Shown: in pieces, positions 8,461-18,013 of the stretch | Position numbering within the stretch: position 1 is the first letter of the stretch | Layout: every line of letters starts with the position of its first letter | DNA from: Asterella californica | Lineage: Eukaryota; Streptophyta; Marchantiopsida; Marchantiales; Aytoniaceae | Length of the DNA: 64,000 nt | Reading direction: 5' to 3' | NCBI GenBank assembly: GCA_036924285.1 | Contig: JAYKYS010000004.1 | Location: 1,922,001 to 1,986,000 of the forward strand | The notes under the pieces: model-generated | The model's database searches: none | Told to the model about the DNA's origin: nothing | What the model saw: the letters and a program-made list of their open reading frames with translations, nothing else | Made by a program: the position numbers and the translations under genes

Positions 8461-9871
8461 TGGGAGTCGTATCCAACGGTGATAAGGTCACAGGACCAGT
8501 AGCAGGAACAACCCTTTGTTCCTCTACTGGTGGTACAAAAGCTTCACTCCAAGCCTGCTGCACCAACTGATCAGCATACTGCTGCAACTCTCCACTCGAA
8601 CTCCAGAGTGGACCATCCAAAGCAGATGGTACTAACGTAGACATGCTAGGCATGTCCTCCACCTCCTCAAAGACCGGAGTATCCTCCGCATGGGCATTGC
8701 CCTCCAACAACTCGCTCGGCCAAGTGATGACCAAACTGAACCCTGCAACGGATGTCATCGTCCCTGGTGTAGGCTCCGTCGTCCCAACTCTAGCACTGAA
8801 CCGCACTGGTAAGCGGCTCATTCGTCCCTCACCGGACTGCCAACCTGATCTGTAAGATGCTGTCTCCGCCCAATAGTCGATCACAAACCCCATAGGGTAC
8901 AACACAGCACCTCCCACCAATACATCATAAGACTCTGCGCCTGTAACGATGGTCTTGGCCCTCACCATAGAGCCATCCGTGGGATGATCTGACCGAACTC
9001 TCACCGGCAACATCTCACGTGTCATGTGTAGAGCCGTACCTCCTGATCCCCCTAGAGATGTCTACAACTGGAATGGACATCTCTCTATCTCGGACTTCTT
9101 CAGACCCAATCCAATACACGCCGTCTTTCCCAACATCAACGGTTGGGCTCCAGAGTCTAACAAGACCTTCTGGGATCGATACACTTTTCCTGAAGGTGCC
9201 ACCAAACAGAAGATACCACTTCTGTTGTTCAACAACACCACACCTAGTGCCAAACCAGCACGGTCAATCGCCGGCCTAGCTGGTAACTCATCTAACCTAG
9301 CAGTCGCCGCTTGCCAAGTACCACTGGTAGCTGTCCTGATCCTCGCCTCCATGGACACGTCTACCGCCTCTTGCTGAACTACTTCAGCACTAGAGGTAAC
9401 TACATCCTCGCTCTCACTGAGTGTGGCCGCCAACTGGAACATTGGAGCCAAGTTGACTCCCAATGCCCTCATATCCGTGGTTGAGAATAGTGGAGCTCGC
9501 AAAACTACTGTAGCCGTCCCCAACATCGGGTTCGACGTCGCATCCACAGACGTCGAAGGTGGACTCACATCACACCCACTCCTGGATGTCGATGCCTCCA
9601 ACTCTGCTGTACCATCGGTAGGCCGTTTAGGAACCATAGATGTGGTCCTCAATGCCTCTGATAACGTGAACGACTGGGGAAGCCTGGTCTGTCTACCAGC
9701 CTCCCCGCGTTGTGGATCCAACTCCACTGACGCACCTCGTGGCTCAGAGGCACGTACTGCACCTCTAGTCACTGCCGCAGATGTCTCAATCTGCGCCACA
9801 TCAGCCATGAAGTCGAAGTCACCTCCTTCTCCTTCATAAGACGTGGAAGCCTCTGTTCCACCTGATCTCCG
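8461..9871 (-). pseudogene. Element A copy 2: aspartic protease and linkers
   Basis: A single frame from about 9868 to 8461, broken by TAG at 9064-9062. The N-terminal 190 residues are low-complexity (Ala, Ser, Thr rich). The retropepsin active site is VLLDSGAQPLMLG at about 9166-9128, and the C-terminal part has YDVLVGGAVLYPMGFVIDYW and a YRSGWQSG segment. Retropepsins process the Gag-Pol polyprotein inside the particle. A further Ser/Glu-rich linker of about 140 residues joins it to the methyltransferase in the same frame. The Gag-side boundary is a TAG at 9874-9872 followed by CGG, which may be an acquired stop or the original end of Gag. Confidence 0.85.
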
Positions 9872-10235
9872 CTAAGCCATAGCCATACTAGCTATCCTCT
9901 GCTCCAACTGCTCAATCCGAGCAGCCATACCTGCTTCTGACGTCGTAGCAGACGGTGGACCGACCGGTCCTCTCCCAGGTGCTAGACCTCTACCTCCAGC
10001 TTGACCACCACGGCCTCCCTGAGCTCCTCCGCCTCGTCCACGATCAGCCTTCTCTTGCCGCAACTCGGGATGGAGATCAAAACAACGGTCACTACTGTGA
10101 CCAAGTCATCCGCAATGCTCACATTGCCTAGGTACTGCTTGAGACGTCCCTGATGTCCCTGACGTCTCATAACCTCTCCTCTGTGGACAGTCCCTCTGCT
10201 GATGAGGACCATCACACCTCCCTAGAGAAGGACGG
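9872..10235 (-). pseudogene. Element A copy 2: C-terminal part of Gag, zinc knuckle
   Basis: Continues Gag on the other side of the nested element. A CDGPHQQRDC segment near 10215-10186 looks like a partial knuckle. A second, canonical CCHC box (C-x2-C-x4-H-x4-C) spans roughly 10120-10079, with QCEHCG then LGHSSDRC. Its fourth spacer position is a TGA stop at 10108-10106. A Gly/Arg-rich segment follows, then a short coiled-coil-like end (MAARIEQLEQRIASMAMA). The frame here is shifted by one base relative to Gag on the far side of the insertion when one TSD copy is removed. Gag forms the particle; the knuckles bind RNA. Confidence 0.8.
10232..10235. repeat. Left target-site duplication of B1 (ACGG)
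   Basis: Four bases directly outside the TGTCG terminus of the left LTR. The same four bases follow CGACA at 19565-19568, fixing the boundaries of element B1. Confidence 0.85.
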
Positions 10236-11705
10236 TGTCGAGACGAGAGTTTCCTGGGAAGGGCGAACCTTCTAGCTGTGATACTATCGTGAAGAGGAGG
10301 ACGAAAATCACACACGAAATACGGACCACAAGAAACCACACCATCACGTTCTCGATCTGGCCAAGATAAAACACACGGCGTGCAAGTAGATCTTCAACTC
10401 CAGGTCATTCAGATTGCAAAGCTCACGTTCAGTAACTCAGAATATCAGAAAACTGCTCCTGTGAAGCACTAGCGCGTTCACCTAGAAGCTTCCCGTTTTC
10501 TATTCATAAAGATACACGTACAAGTTCTTGGTCTCTTCTCTACTCGATTCTGCTCTCTACTCTCAATCCCTCGATATCAAAACTCTGATCAGACAGAAGT
10601 TCTCTTCAGACGTAATCTCTGTAAATCTTCTCCTAGCTCTTCGATTTTCTCTACTCGATAGCTCTCGCACGGTAAACTCTACACTACTCGATGATCGGCA
10701 AACTCTGCGATAATGTGATAATGTCTGAGAATTCTCTCCCTCCGGAGTACACCCCTCTGTGTTTTCCTCCACCCTACGTAACCTTCAGTGTCACCTGGCA
10801 GGGATAAAAGACGCCCTAAACAGATGGCAGCAGAAAAATAAAGCACTGATAATAAATCTACACGTAAGAAGACTATTTCACTAAGCTTCGTAGATTCATC
10901 TGTACGGACGGTCACCGACTTGGCTGTACAGTCAGCATCTGCCACCTCCACTCAAAGTAACTCCGTCACGGCTACCTCTGGCCACCGGAATCACCTCGTT
11001 CTGACACGTGGAGTCCGAGTTATCATCATTGTCGTTTCCCGGCCCCTTTAAACTTTGAAGTACCGTAAGTATGGCCTCAAGTATCAGTTTCACCTGTACG
11101 TTTAAGGGACATCTAGTGTCCCGCCCCTAGGCAACTTGGTGCCCCTCATATTCCCCCGAAGGGGCCAGCCTACTCCAAGCCGGTTGTGAGTCTGAAGGGA
11201 TTTGATCTAGAGACCTCCTCCCTACAAGTTTCTCAGCTACACCACGGAAGCTGATCTCACAACTGGTTTTGAAGACCAGTTTCTAAGCTAATATGCTAGA
11301 AAGCTGCGGTATTTCGTCTTTCCTTTGCTAACACGAAGTGCCATAACTTTCTCTAGACATGCTCTTTTTGTACATTTCGAATTTTAATCAAATACTACAT
11401 ACTACAATCTACATGAGAAAAATCTAAAAAGTATTTTTCGAACTCACTCTGATTTATGGTAAATTTCCCGGTATCAGAAATCTTGTAGAAGAACTCCAAG
11501 TAACTTTTCGCCTGCAACTCCGTTTGCAACTTTTGAACATACCACGGTGATCAGCGCGACGAGACCTACGCCGTGGTGTTTTCAGAATTTCGAATGCTCA
11601 CTTCCTCCAGAATCGACTTCTCTGAGGTCTTAGCTTCACTCAGAGAGACTAACTTCTAACAAAGAGGTGAATTATTCACCATGTGGAATAATTCACATCA
11701 CGACA
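10236..11705 (-). repeat. B1 3' LTR (1,470 bp)
   Basis: Starts TGTCGAGACGAGAG and ends TTCACATCACGACA on the plus strand. It matches 18014-19564 except for one internal block. Between 10912 and 11081 it carries a segment (block X, about 170 bp) that the other LTR lacks, and it lacks a 251-bp segment (block Y) present there. A tRNA-like stretch with box A and box B resemblance lies at about 11200-11290 on the minus strand. Confidence 0.95.
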
Positions 11706-11722
11706 TCCACCCCCTCCAAACC
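11706..11722 (-). promoter_or_regulatory. B1 polypurine tract
   Basis: On the minus strand GGTTTGGAGGGGGTGGA directly abuts the TGTCG start of the 3' LTR. It is the expected primer for plus-strand DNA synthesis. Confidence 0.85.
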
Positions 11723-11838
11723 TGCACATCCTCTGGCATGTGCCAACCTCTTCATCCTTCTGTCGTTTCATCATCATCATTTCTCTCATCCGCCTCAACC
11801 TCTTCAGTAGCCGAGGCGTCTTCATCTCTCGTCATCCT

Positions 11839-12990
11839 CTACTCAGACTCCAGAAAGTTGAACAAATCTACTGATCCTCCACGTTGTTTGAACAACTTCA
11901 CTCGTTTGCCAGCCACATATAGGTTCAAAGGAGTATCATCCAACTCACGTAAACTATAAGTGGCATTCTCATAAACATCTAACACAACATAAGGTCCGAA
12001 CCATCTTCGCGAGAACTTACGAAGTGTAGAATGCTGGTTCTCCAGCGTGCTATCATACACTAGAACCCAATCACCAACACGTATTGGCTTTGGTCGTAGT
12101 CGGTGAGTCTTATCGAAACGCTCTTTGTTTCTAACTCGAGCCACCTTCAGCTTCTCTTGCGCTTCAGCAAGATCCCCTTCCCTTCGCTCCAACTGCCTAG
12201 TTCGTAAAGCAAGGAGTGAAGTATGATCTATACCATCTTCCCACGGTAGCGTAGCCCACGTAGGAAAGTCCTCCTCAGCAGGCATGATTGGCTTCTGCCC
12301 CGACATAAGCTCAACTGACATATACCCAGTCGTGGTACAGTGTGTAGTCCTATCAGCCCATAAAGCAAATGGAAGTAGTCTCGGCCATTCTCTAGGCCTA
12401 CCATCACATGCTTTCACTAAAGCGTGAACAATAGAAGGGTGTCTTCGTTCACTCTTACCAATCCCTTCCGGATTCATGGCAGTAGTAAGTCGAAGTTTTA
12501 CTCCATAACGAGCAAAGAACTCCTTCGCTTCTGCACCTCTCAGCTCGCCCCTATCTGCTCGTAGTCTTCCAACAGATCCATAACGACAGATGATATCTTC
12601 AAGCATGAATCTACATATGTTCTCTGTAGTCTTCGTCCGCAGTGCTCGTCCCTCCACGTAGTTGGAGAGATCTTCTCGAGCCAACACCAAATAACGCATC
12701 CCCCATAGTCTCGGCGGCATCATCACAAGATCAAGGACCCACGAAAAATGAATACTAGGTGGGTAGGTAGGTACAAGTCCATCTCTGTAGCGAACCTTGG
12801 AGTAGAACTGACAGTGCAGACACGACCCAACAAAATCCACCACGTCTTGATACAAGCCTTTCCACCAGTATCGCTCCTTCATCTTCGTGTATGTAGCCCA
12901 AACTCCACGGTGTCCAGCCCACAAGGTGTCATGAAACTCCTTCAGCAGATTCAACTTCGTCGGTTGATCATCCACTACTCTAGCCAACAT
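11839..12990 (-). CDS. B1 integrase (intact frame)
   Basis: 383 codons open from an ATG (MLARVVDD). The zinc-binding domain has FHDTLWAGHRG (two His) and CLHCQ (two Cys). The catalytic core has WVLDLVMMP, LRADRGELRG and TTAMNPEGIGKSERRH, supplying the D, D and E residues. The C-terminal domain contains FSRRWFGPYVVLDVY, a GPY/F module typical of Ty3/Gypsy. It would insert element cDNA. An in-frame TGA at 13017-13015 separates it from RNase H, and the same TGA is found in copy B2. No chromodomain follows; the product ends in an acidic tail. Confidence 0.9.
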   Translation of the reverse strand: MLARVVDDQPTKLNLLKEFHDTLWAGHRGVWATYTKMKERYWWKGLYQDVVDFVGSCLHCQFYSKVRYRDGLVPTYPPSIHFSWVLDLVMMPPRLWGMRYLVLAREDLSNYVEGRALRTKTTENICRFMLEDIICRYGSVGRLRADRGELRGAEAKEFFARYGVKLRLTTAMNPEGIGKSERRHPSIVHALVKACDGRPREWPRLLPFALWADRTTHCTTTGYMSVELMSGQKPIMPAEEDFPTWATLPWEDGIDHTSLLALRTRQLERREGDLAEAQEKLKVARVRNKERFDKTHRLRPKPIRVGDWVLVYDSTLENQHSTLRKFSRRWFGPYVVLDVYENATYSLRELDDTPLNLYVAGKRVKLFKQRGGSVDLFNFLESE

Positions 12991-13014
12991 CCCATCTCTT
13001 CTCTTCGGACGTTT

Positions 13015-13563
13015 TCACAGATAACCTTCACGTAGAAGGTAACCGTACGCTTTTCTTCTGATCTCCTTGAACTCTGCATCACTCCATCCTTCTCTTATGC
13101 ATAATAAACTCAGATAATAGCCGATATCGCGGAACTTTTCCGTGTAGAGCTCTTCGTAGAACGGCAGTGGTTCCAAGTCTGAAGTCTGCTGATCAACTTG
13201 GCACCAAACGTCTCTCTTCTCCTCATCTTCGACTTCTGTAATCATCTCTTCTTCATCTGTATAACAAGCCCTAGATAACATGTATGCAACAGGATTATCC
13301 TTTCCTGCTATATGCTTCAGCTCAGGGTTCATACTCCGGATATAAGCAATCCATCGTAGCATTGCTATGTCTGGAGTATTACAGTTTGCTATCATACCTA
13401 ACAAAGGCAAACAGTCTGTTTCTAGTATCACACGAGCTCCTATCAAGAACTCTCGATCTACCTTCATAGCAGTAACAGCTCCCCACAACTCACGCTTCAC
13501 TTGAGGATAGTTACGTTGCCTATCTGTTAAGATCCGAGCTCCAAACCTTGAAACAAACCGCAC
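13015..13563 (-). CDS. B1 RNase H domain
   Basis: Continues RT in the same polyprotein after a TGA (Trp codon in B2) at 13593-13591. Conserved segments: RNYPQVKRELWGAV with the catalytic Glu, LETDCLPLLGMI with Asp, and HIAGKDNPVAYMLSRA with the last region altered from DMLSR (B2) to YMLSR, so the terminal Asp is replaced by Tyr. The first catalytic Asp lies in TVDTSPKTIG at the end of the RT frame. It would degrade the RNA template during reverse transcription. The lost Asp should impair activity. Confidence 0.85.
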   Translation of the reverse strand: MRFVSRFGARILTDRQRNYPQVKRELWGAVTAMKVDREFLIGARVILETDCLPLLGMIANCNTPDIAMLRWIAYIRSMNPELKHIAGKDNPVAYMLSRACYTDEEEMITEVEDEEKRDVWCQVDQQTSDLEPLPFYEELYTEKFRDIGYYLSLLCIREGWSDAEFKEIRRKAYGYLLREGYL

Positions 13564-13590
13564 ACCTTCTGCATCTTCTTGACCAACTGC

Positions 13591-15351
13591 TCATCCAATC
13601 GTCTTTGGACTCGTGTCAACAGTCAGTATGATAGGTCTTCTGCTCTCGTAGCTAAGTCTCCTTAGTATAGGTGGAGACTTCAAAATCTCCTTAAGCTGCT
13701 CCATCGTCTCGTGATGTTCTCGCCGCCAAGTAAACCTCTTCCCTTTTCTCAGAAGTGCATACAGAGGCTCGGCAATGTGTGCATAATGAGGAATACTCAC
13801 ACGAAAGAACACACAAGCTCCTAAGAATCGTCGAACCTCAGTGATGTTGGTACAATCTGCTATCCTTGCTATAGCATCTACCTTCTCTGGGTTCGGCCGT
13901 CTTCCAAAAGTACCGCATAAGTGACCCACCACCACGATCTCTGACATTCCAAAACGAGATTTGGTACCTGACAGAGTGAGGTGTACCTCTTCCAAGCGCA
14001 TCAGAATCTTCTCCACATCTCGGATGTGGTCTGCAACGAACTTTCTGCAACCATCAGCAGTCATAGTCTCGTCCTTGTCCTCCACCGGACAGCCTTTCAT
14101 GGGGATATCATCAAGAAATGGGATAGTAACCTCAGGTACAAACTCTCGTAACACCTTATGCATCGCGTTTTGCATATGAGCTACTGAGTTTGTCGCACCC
14201 TGAGGAAGAGTACACATCCGCATCAACCCCAAAGGTGTACGCATGGTAGTCAAGTCTCTACTCTCCAAAGCAAGCTGAAACTGATCATAACCTGAAAACA
14301 GATCTCCAATAGAATAGATAGATCTTCCAGCAAATGCCTCGGCTACTTCATCAACCACAGGTCCTGTTCCAACGTTTCGAATCGTGATGTTGTTAGCAGG
14401 CTGTAAGTCTTGGATGAAGCGTAAAGCTCCTGTCTTCTTAGGTACTGTGAACCATCGGCTAGAATACGAAGCCATAGATGGTTCAAGAATACCCATCCGC
14501 ATCCTCTCCTTCAGTAACTCAATAACCTTCGGTAGCAAGGCACGAGGGACTGGAATCGACTTCAAGTCCCAAGGTACGTGAGGAACAGTGAAGATAACCA
14601 TCGGAGCTATCACACTAAGATCCACACAACCAATCTCTCCAGCTGAGAAAGAAAATGCCTTACCATGGCTAACTATCATCTGCTCAAAAGCTCGTTTCTC
14701 CACTTCAGTCAAGAAGCCACCCCCTCTTATCTGGAGCTGCTCGAGTGTCTCTTGAGTAAACTCGTGTCCTATTTGTTTAGGATCTCTCAGTACAGGCTCA
14801 GTGACCGCTAACTCCATCTGCTGTCGTGAATCAACAGGTAACTGAGTCGCCACTGGTTTCACTTTCTTTGCTACAGTTTTGTATTTGGTGTGAACCTCTG
14901 CTTCTTCACGAGAGCCACACCAGCAGATTGCATCCTTCCATCCACTCTCTAGTCTCGGATGAGGACGAGATTGTAAGCACGAGATAACCTCCTCATAGAC
15001 TTTACGAGAGTGGATAGGGATCACCACCCTTCCTCCCATCTGCTCCATCAACCTATCTACATCATCCAGCCAACGAACAAAAGACTGTACACCTACAAAC
15101 TCCTCGTAAACACCAGAAATCATCTCACCTTCGTTCAGAACTCCTGTACAATACAGATTTTCTGCATATTTCTCCATCTGCCTCCTACTCTTCTCAGTCA
15201 AATCCTCTACTCGCGTGAACTCACTCCAATCATCAGAACCGAAAGTCATCAAACCAGATTTCCAACTATGTACAGTGTAGCAGTTTTCAGAATCTTGAGC
15301 AACCTCTTCGTCTGTCTGCTGTGATCTCACAGGCTGCTCAAGCGGAATCAT
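13591..15351 (-). CDS. B1 reverse transcriptase (intact 586-codon frame)
   Basis: The N-terminal third has no recognised enzyme domain. The RT core includes VPKKTGALRFIQDLQPAN, SIGDLFSGYDQFQLAL, GLMRMCTLPQGATNS and the catalytic IPFLDDIPMKG, so the usual YxDD box is FLDD. The thumb and connection region has RRFLGACVFFRVSIPHYA and LRKGKRFTWR. It starts after the -1 frameshift signal at 15369-15411 and is in the -1 frame relative to the protease. The methionine at 15351 is probably internal, because the frame is open back to the shift site. Confidence 0.92.
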   Translation of the reverse strand: MIPLEQPVRSQQTDEEVAQDSENCYTVHSWKSGLMTFGSDDWSEFTRVEDLTEKSRRQMEKYAENLYCTGVLNEGEMISGVYEEFVGVQSFVRWLDDVDRLMEQMGGRVVIPIHSRKVYEEVISCLQSRPHPRLESGWKDAICWCGSREEAEVHTKYKTVAKKVKPVATQLPVDSRQQMELAVTEPVLRDPKQIGHEFTQETLEQLQIRGGGFLTEVEKRAFEQMIVSHGKAFSFSAGEIGCVDLSVIAPMVIFTVPHVPWDLKSIPVPRALLPKVIELLKERMRMGILEPSMASYSSRWFTVPKKTGALRFIQDLQPANNITIRNVGTGPVVDEVAEAFAGRSIYSIGDLFSGYDQFQLALESRDLTTMRTPLGLMRMCTLPQGATNSVAHMQNAMHKVLREFVPEVTIPFLDDIPMKGCPVEDKDETMTADGCRKFVADHIRDVEKILMRLEEVHLTLSGTKSRFGMSEIVVVGHLCGTFGRRPNPEKVDAIARIADCTNITEVRRFLGACVFFRVSIPHYAHIAEPLYALLRKGKRFTWRREHHETMEQLKEILKSPPILRRLSYESRRPIILTVDTSPKTIG

Positions 15352-15368
15352 AGTAGTAACAGATCTAT

Positions 15369-15411
15369 CACTCTTGGTATCCCGACCTACAAGAGTGGTT
15401 TCTGAAAACCC
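15369..15411 (-). promoter_or_regulatory. B1 programmed -1 frameshift signal, protease to RT
   Basis: On the minus strand the heptamer G GGT TTT (15411-15405) lies in the protease frame in X XXY YYZ register. A 7-base spacer follows, then an 8-bp perfect stem, CACTCTTG and CAAGAGTG (15397-15369), with a 13-base loop. The protease stop TAG (15389-15387) falls inside the hairpin, and the RT frame is closed by TAA (15414-15412) immediately before the heptamer, so any shift must occur in this window of about 24 bases. B2 has the same arrangement. Confidence 0.85.
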
Positions 15412-16229
15412 TTACTCCTACAGACAGGAGAATCTCTCAAAGTTTGTCTGTTTCGTTCGTGGTTCGTACGAACGGTCAGAAACTGAACAGAACGTCTGTC
15501 ATCTGGACTACGGATCCTAGCATAGTGAGATCCATCATCCATCACCTTCGTCTCCATCCTAACTGCGGTGATATAAGGCTGACCAAGAATTACAGGATAC
15601 GAAGCAGAAGACTGCACGAAGAAGTGCTGATCTACCTCCACATCACCTAGCTTCACCCTCACGTTAGGACAAGCGCCGTATAACTCACCCTTCTGGTTGT
15701 TTGCAGCTCGTAGCACCCAACCATGGTTCAGTTCGATAGGCCACTGACCTCTCTCATACACCTCCCGTGACATGATGTTGATCTCTGAACCGTGATCAAC
15801 TAACGCAGCAACAGGTTCAAGACTTCCGAGACGAACTCGTGTAGCCGTCGTAGCACGAGCCCAGTGTCTCTTCCTGAAGTCACTATCAGTAGCTGGACTC
15901 TCATCGTCAGCTTCATCATCATCGAATTCAGCAGTATTGGTATCAGCAACCAACGCTTCTTGCTGGAACTCTGTATCATCAGCCTCCTGAAAATGCACCT
16001 TGCCGAACTCTGCATCATTCATAGAAGCTCCTATCACATCAATCATCTGACTTTCTACTTGCTCGGACATCACCTGTCTCTTCCGCTTGATGATGTCGAT
16101 GATCAGCTCGTGAAACTCCCTCTTCGCAATACCAAGAACTTCCCGAAGAGAAAACTCGATTCGCGCGTCAAGTATTCTCTGCTCCAGGATGCTCTTGAGA
16201 TCAGTTGAAGTTTCGATATCAGCTGCCAA
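15387..16229 (-). CDS. B1 aspartic protease
   Basis: 280 codons in the same frame as the distal Gag piece. The active-site motif is AALVDHGSEINIMS, so the usual D-S/T-G is DHG. It is followed by HGWVLRAANNQKGELYGACP and SYPVILGQPYITAVRME, the flap and C-terminal block of a Gypsy retropepsin. Identical active-site residues in B2 suggest DHG is a family trait and not a private mutation. It would cleave Gag-Pol. The frame ends at TAG inside the frameshift hairpin. Confidence 0.88.
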   Translation of the reverse strand: MAADIETSTDLKSILEQRILDARIEFSLREVLGIAKREFHELIIDIIKRKRQVMSEQVESQMIDVIGASMNDAEFGKVHFQEADDTEFQQEALVADTNTAEFDDDEADDESPATDSDFRKRHWARATTATRVRLGSLEPVAALVDHGSEINIMSREVYERGQWPIELNHGWVLRAANNQKGELYGACPNVRVKLGDVEVDQHFFVQSSASYPVILGQPYITAVRMETKVMDDGSHYARIRSPDDRRSVQFLTVRTNHERNRQTLRDSPVCRSKGFQKPLL

Positions 16230-16397
16230 CTTGTAAGCCGGTCCCTTCTCCTTCTCTTGGGCAGTAAACCGTCTCCCAGCAGTCGTTGGCTCCTACTGGG
16301 ATCTCTGCACGTCCTCCATCGGACCTGGTGCAGGTGAAGGAGCTGCAGAAGTAGATGAGACATCTTCTGGAGGGGCTGCTCGCCTCCTTGTGACTCT

Positions 16398-17974
16398 TCA
16401 TCTGTCCCTAGTCTCCTCTGGAACTCCAGTATCAAGTTCAGAGGCTTCTCGCCGCCTCTTCTTCTCCACAGAAGCATCCTGCCAGTGAACGTGTCTATCC
16501 ACGTCCAAGAATGCTTTGATAGACGCAGCGTCAACAGGATCTCCCCACCCTGTGACCCTACGGATAGTTTCTGCTCCTCTCTTCAGTACTTCAGAAGGAA
16601 CATGAACAGGTTTCTTCTCAGTAGTCCTATCTAGCAACGTAGGACTAGAAGAAACTTCAATGTGACCGGCATATACATCAAGATTTACCGGTGGTGCCAT
16701 CAATGCATGTACAGTTGCAGCAGCTGTAATCTGAGGTAGACTCCTCATGCCTCCTTGTCCAAACTGCGTGCTTAGCGGCTCTCCAGTAGAAGAGAGGTGC
16801 AGCCTACCGTTCTGGTAGCGAACCACACCATCTCGCAGAGCAACCGTGAGCTCTTGACAGTCTCCTCGGAAATGATCTTGACTGTCACACCAGATACATC
16901 TACGAACAGGAGCACCTCCTGGACGTGCAGCAACAGGCGCCGGCGGCTGCTCTCTCTGCAATCCAGCTAGCTCCACCTTCAATTCTCTCATCTGCCGAAT
17001 CAGGTCTTCGATCTGGTTCTGCTGTCCATGGTTCTCTGCAGGTCTTTGAACCGGTGCCCTTTGTGCAGGAATTGGCACCACTGGTATCAAAGGTACTGCA
17101 GCCGGTACAACAGGCTTGGGAGCAGGAGCCGGAGGTTGCTGTACTTGAGGAGCAGTGCGAGGTTGAGCGGTCACTTCTGCAAGCGGACGTCCTCTCACAG
17201 CCACTCTTCCACGCCTTTGTCTCGTCAATACAGCAACAGCATCCTCAACTCTCCCCAATCAGTAGTAACTCCTCCTTCAGCCGATCGGTCAGCCAACATA
17301 AAGCATAACCGATCTGCCGTAGCATCATCGGTAGCTTGCAGGAAAAGCTCGATTTTCCTAGCATCTAAGGTTATCCTCTCAAGAGTTGAGAGTTGTCGGT
17401 ATCTCCGATCAAACTCTCTCAGCATCTCATTCAGGTTCATCATACGACCAGGTTGCTGCTCAACCCAGTCCAGAAACGTTCTTCTAGTGACTCTCTCTGA
17501 ATCTTCTTCGAGAAATTCCTCTCGAAGAGATCGTTCGAAACTCATCCAGACACCTAGATTTTTTCTCTGTACATCCCTAACCTGGTCCCGCAACTCAGGA
17601 ATTACAGCTAACTCAAAACATGATATCATCTCTATATCAGTAACTCTAACCAGTTCCATCTCTCCTCGGTACTCACGCAGATATCTAGAAATATCTCTTC
17701 CTTCAAACCTTCCACATCTATTAACTATCGCTTGCAAAGCTTTGGTAGATTTCAACTCACCCCCTCCAACGATCGGATGCTGTTGGACCAAGGCCGCAAG
17801 CGTTTTCAGGATCTCAGCTGTATCAAGACCAGATGCAGATGTCGCAGCAGTCGCAGGTGCAACAGCAGGTGCTGCAGCAAACGTAGATGCAGCAGTCGTA
17901 GAGGTAGCACCAGCAGCGCTTCCGCTCTTCCGATCCATCTTCCTCTTTGTCTTGGAACTCAACTTCACGGTCAA
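16398..17974 (-). pseudogene. B1 Gag
   Basis: Read as two overlapping pieces, 17974-17225 and 17258-16398, split by loss of one base in a C run (TCCCC here, TCCCCC in B2). The likely start is the conserved MDRKSG at 17938. Capsid-like blocks include GRFEGRDISRYLREYRGEME, FLDWVEQQPGRMMNLNEM and ERITLDARKIELFLQAT. A CCHC knuckle (CIWCDSQDHFRGDC, C-x2-C-x4-H-x4-C) lies near 16900-16860. A TGA near 16400 and a TAG near 16305 separate it from the protease, with which it otherwise shares a frame. Confidence 0.9.
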
Positions 17975-17990
17975 TCACCCCAAGAAGCCT

Positions 17991-18006
17991 CTCAGTGGAA
18001 GCACCA
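17991..18006 (-). promoter_or_regulatory. B1 primer-binding site
   Basis: TGGTGCTTCCACTGAG on the minus strand, 7 bases inside the 5' LTR end. It starts with TGG, as expected for pairing with a tRNA CCA end, and is conserved in B2 at 54714-54699. I cannot name the tRNA with certainty. Confidence 0.65.
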
Positions 18007-18013
18007 GATTGTA

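Noticed and set aside
10563..10772. Small frames repeated at 10563-10772 and 18341-18550
   Set aside because: They are duplicated only because they lie in the two LTRs of B1. There is no domain and no start or codon evidence.
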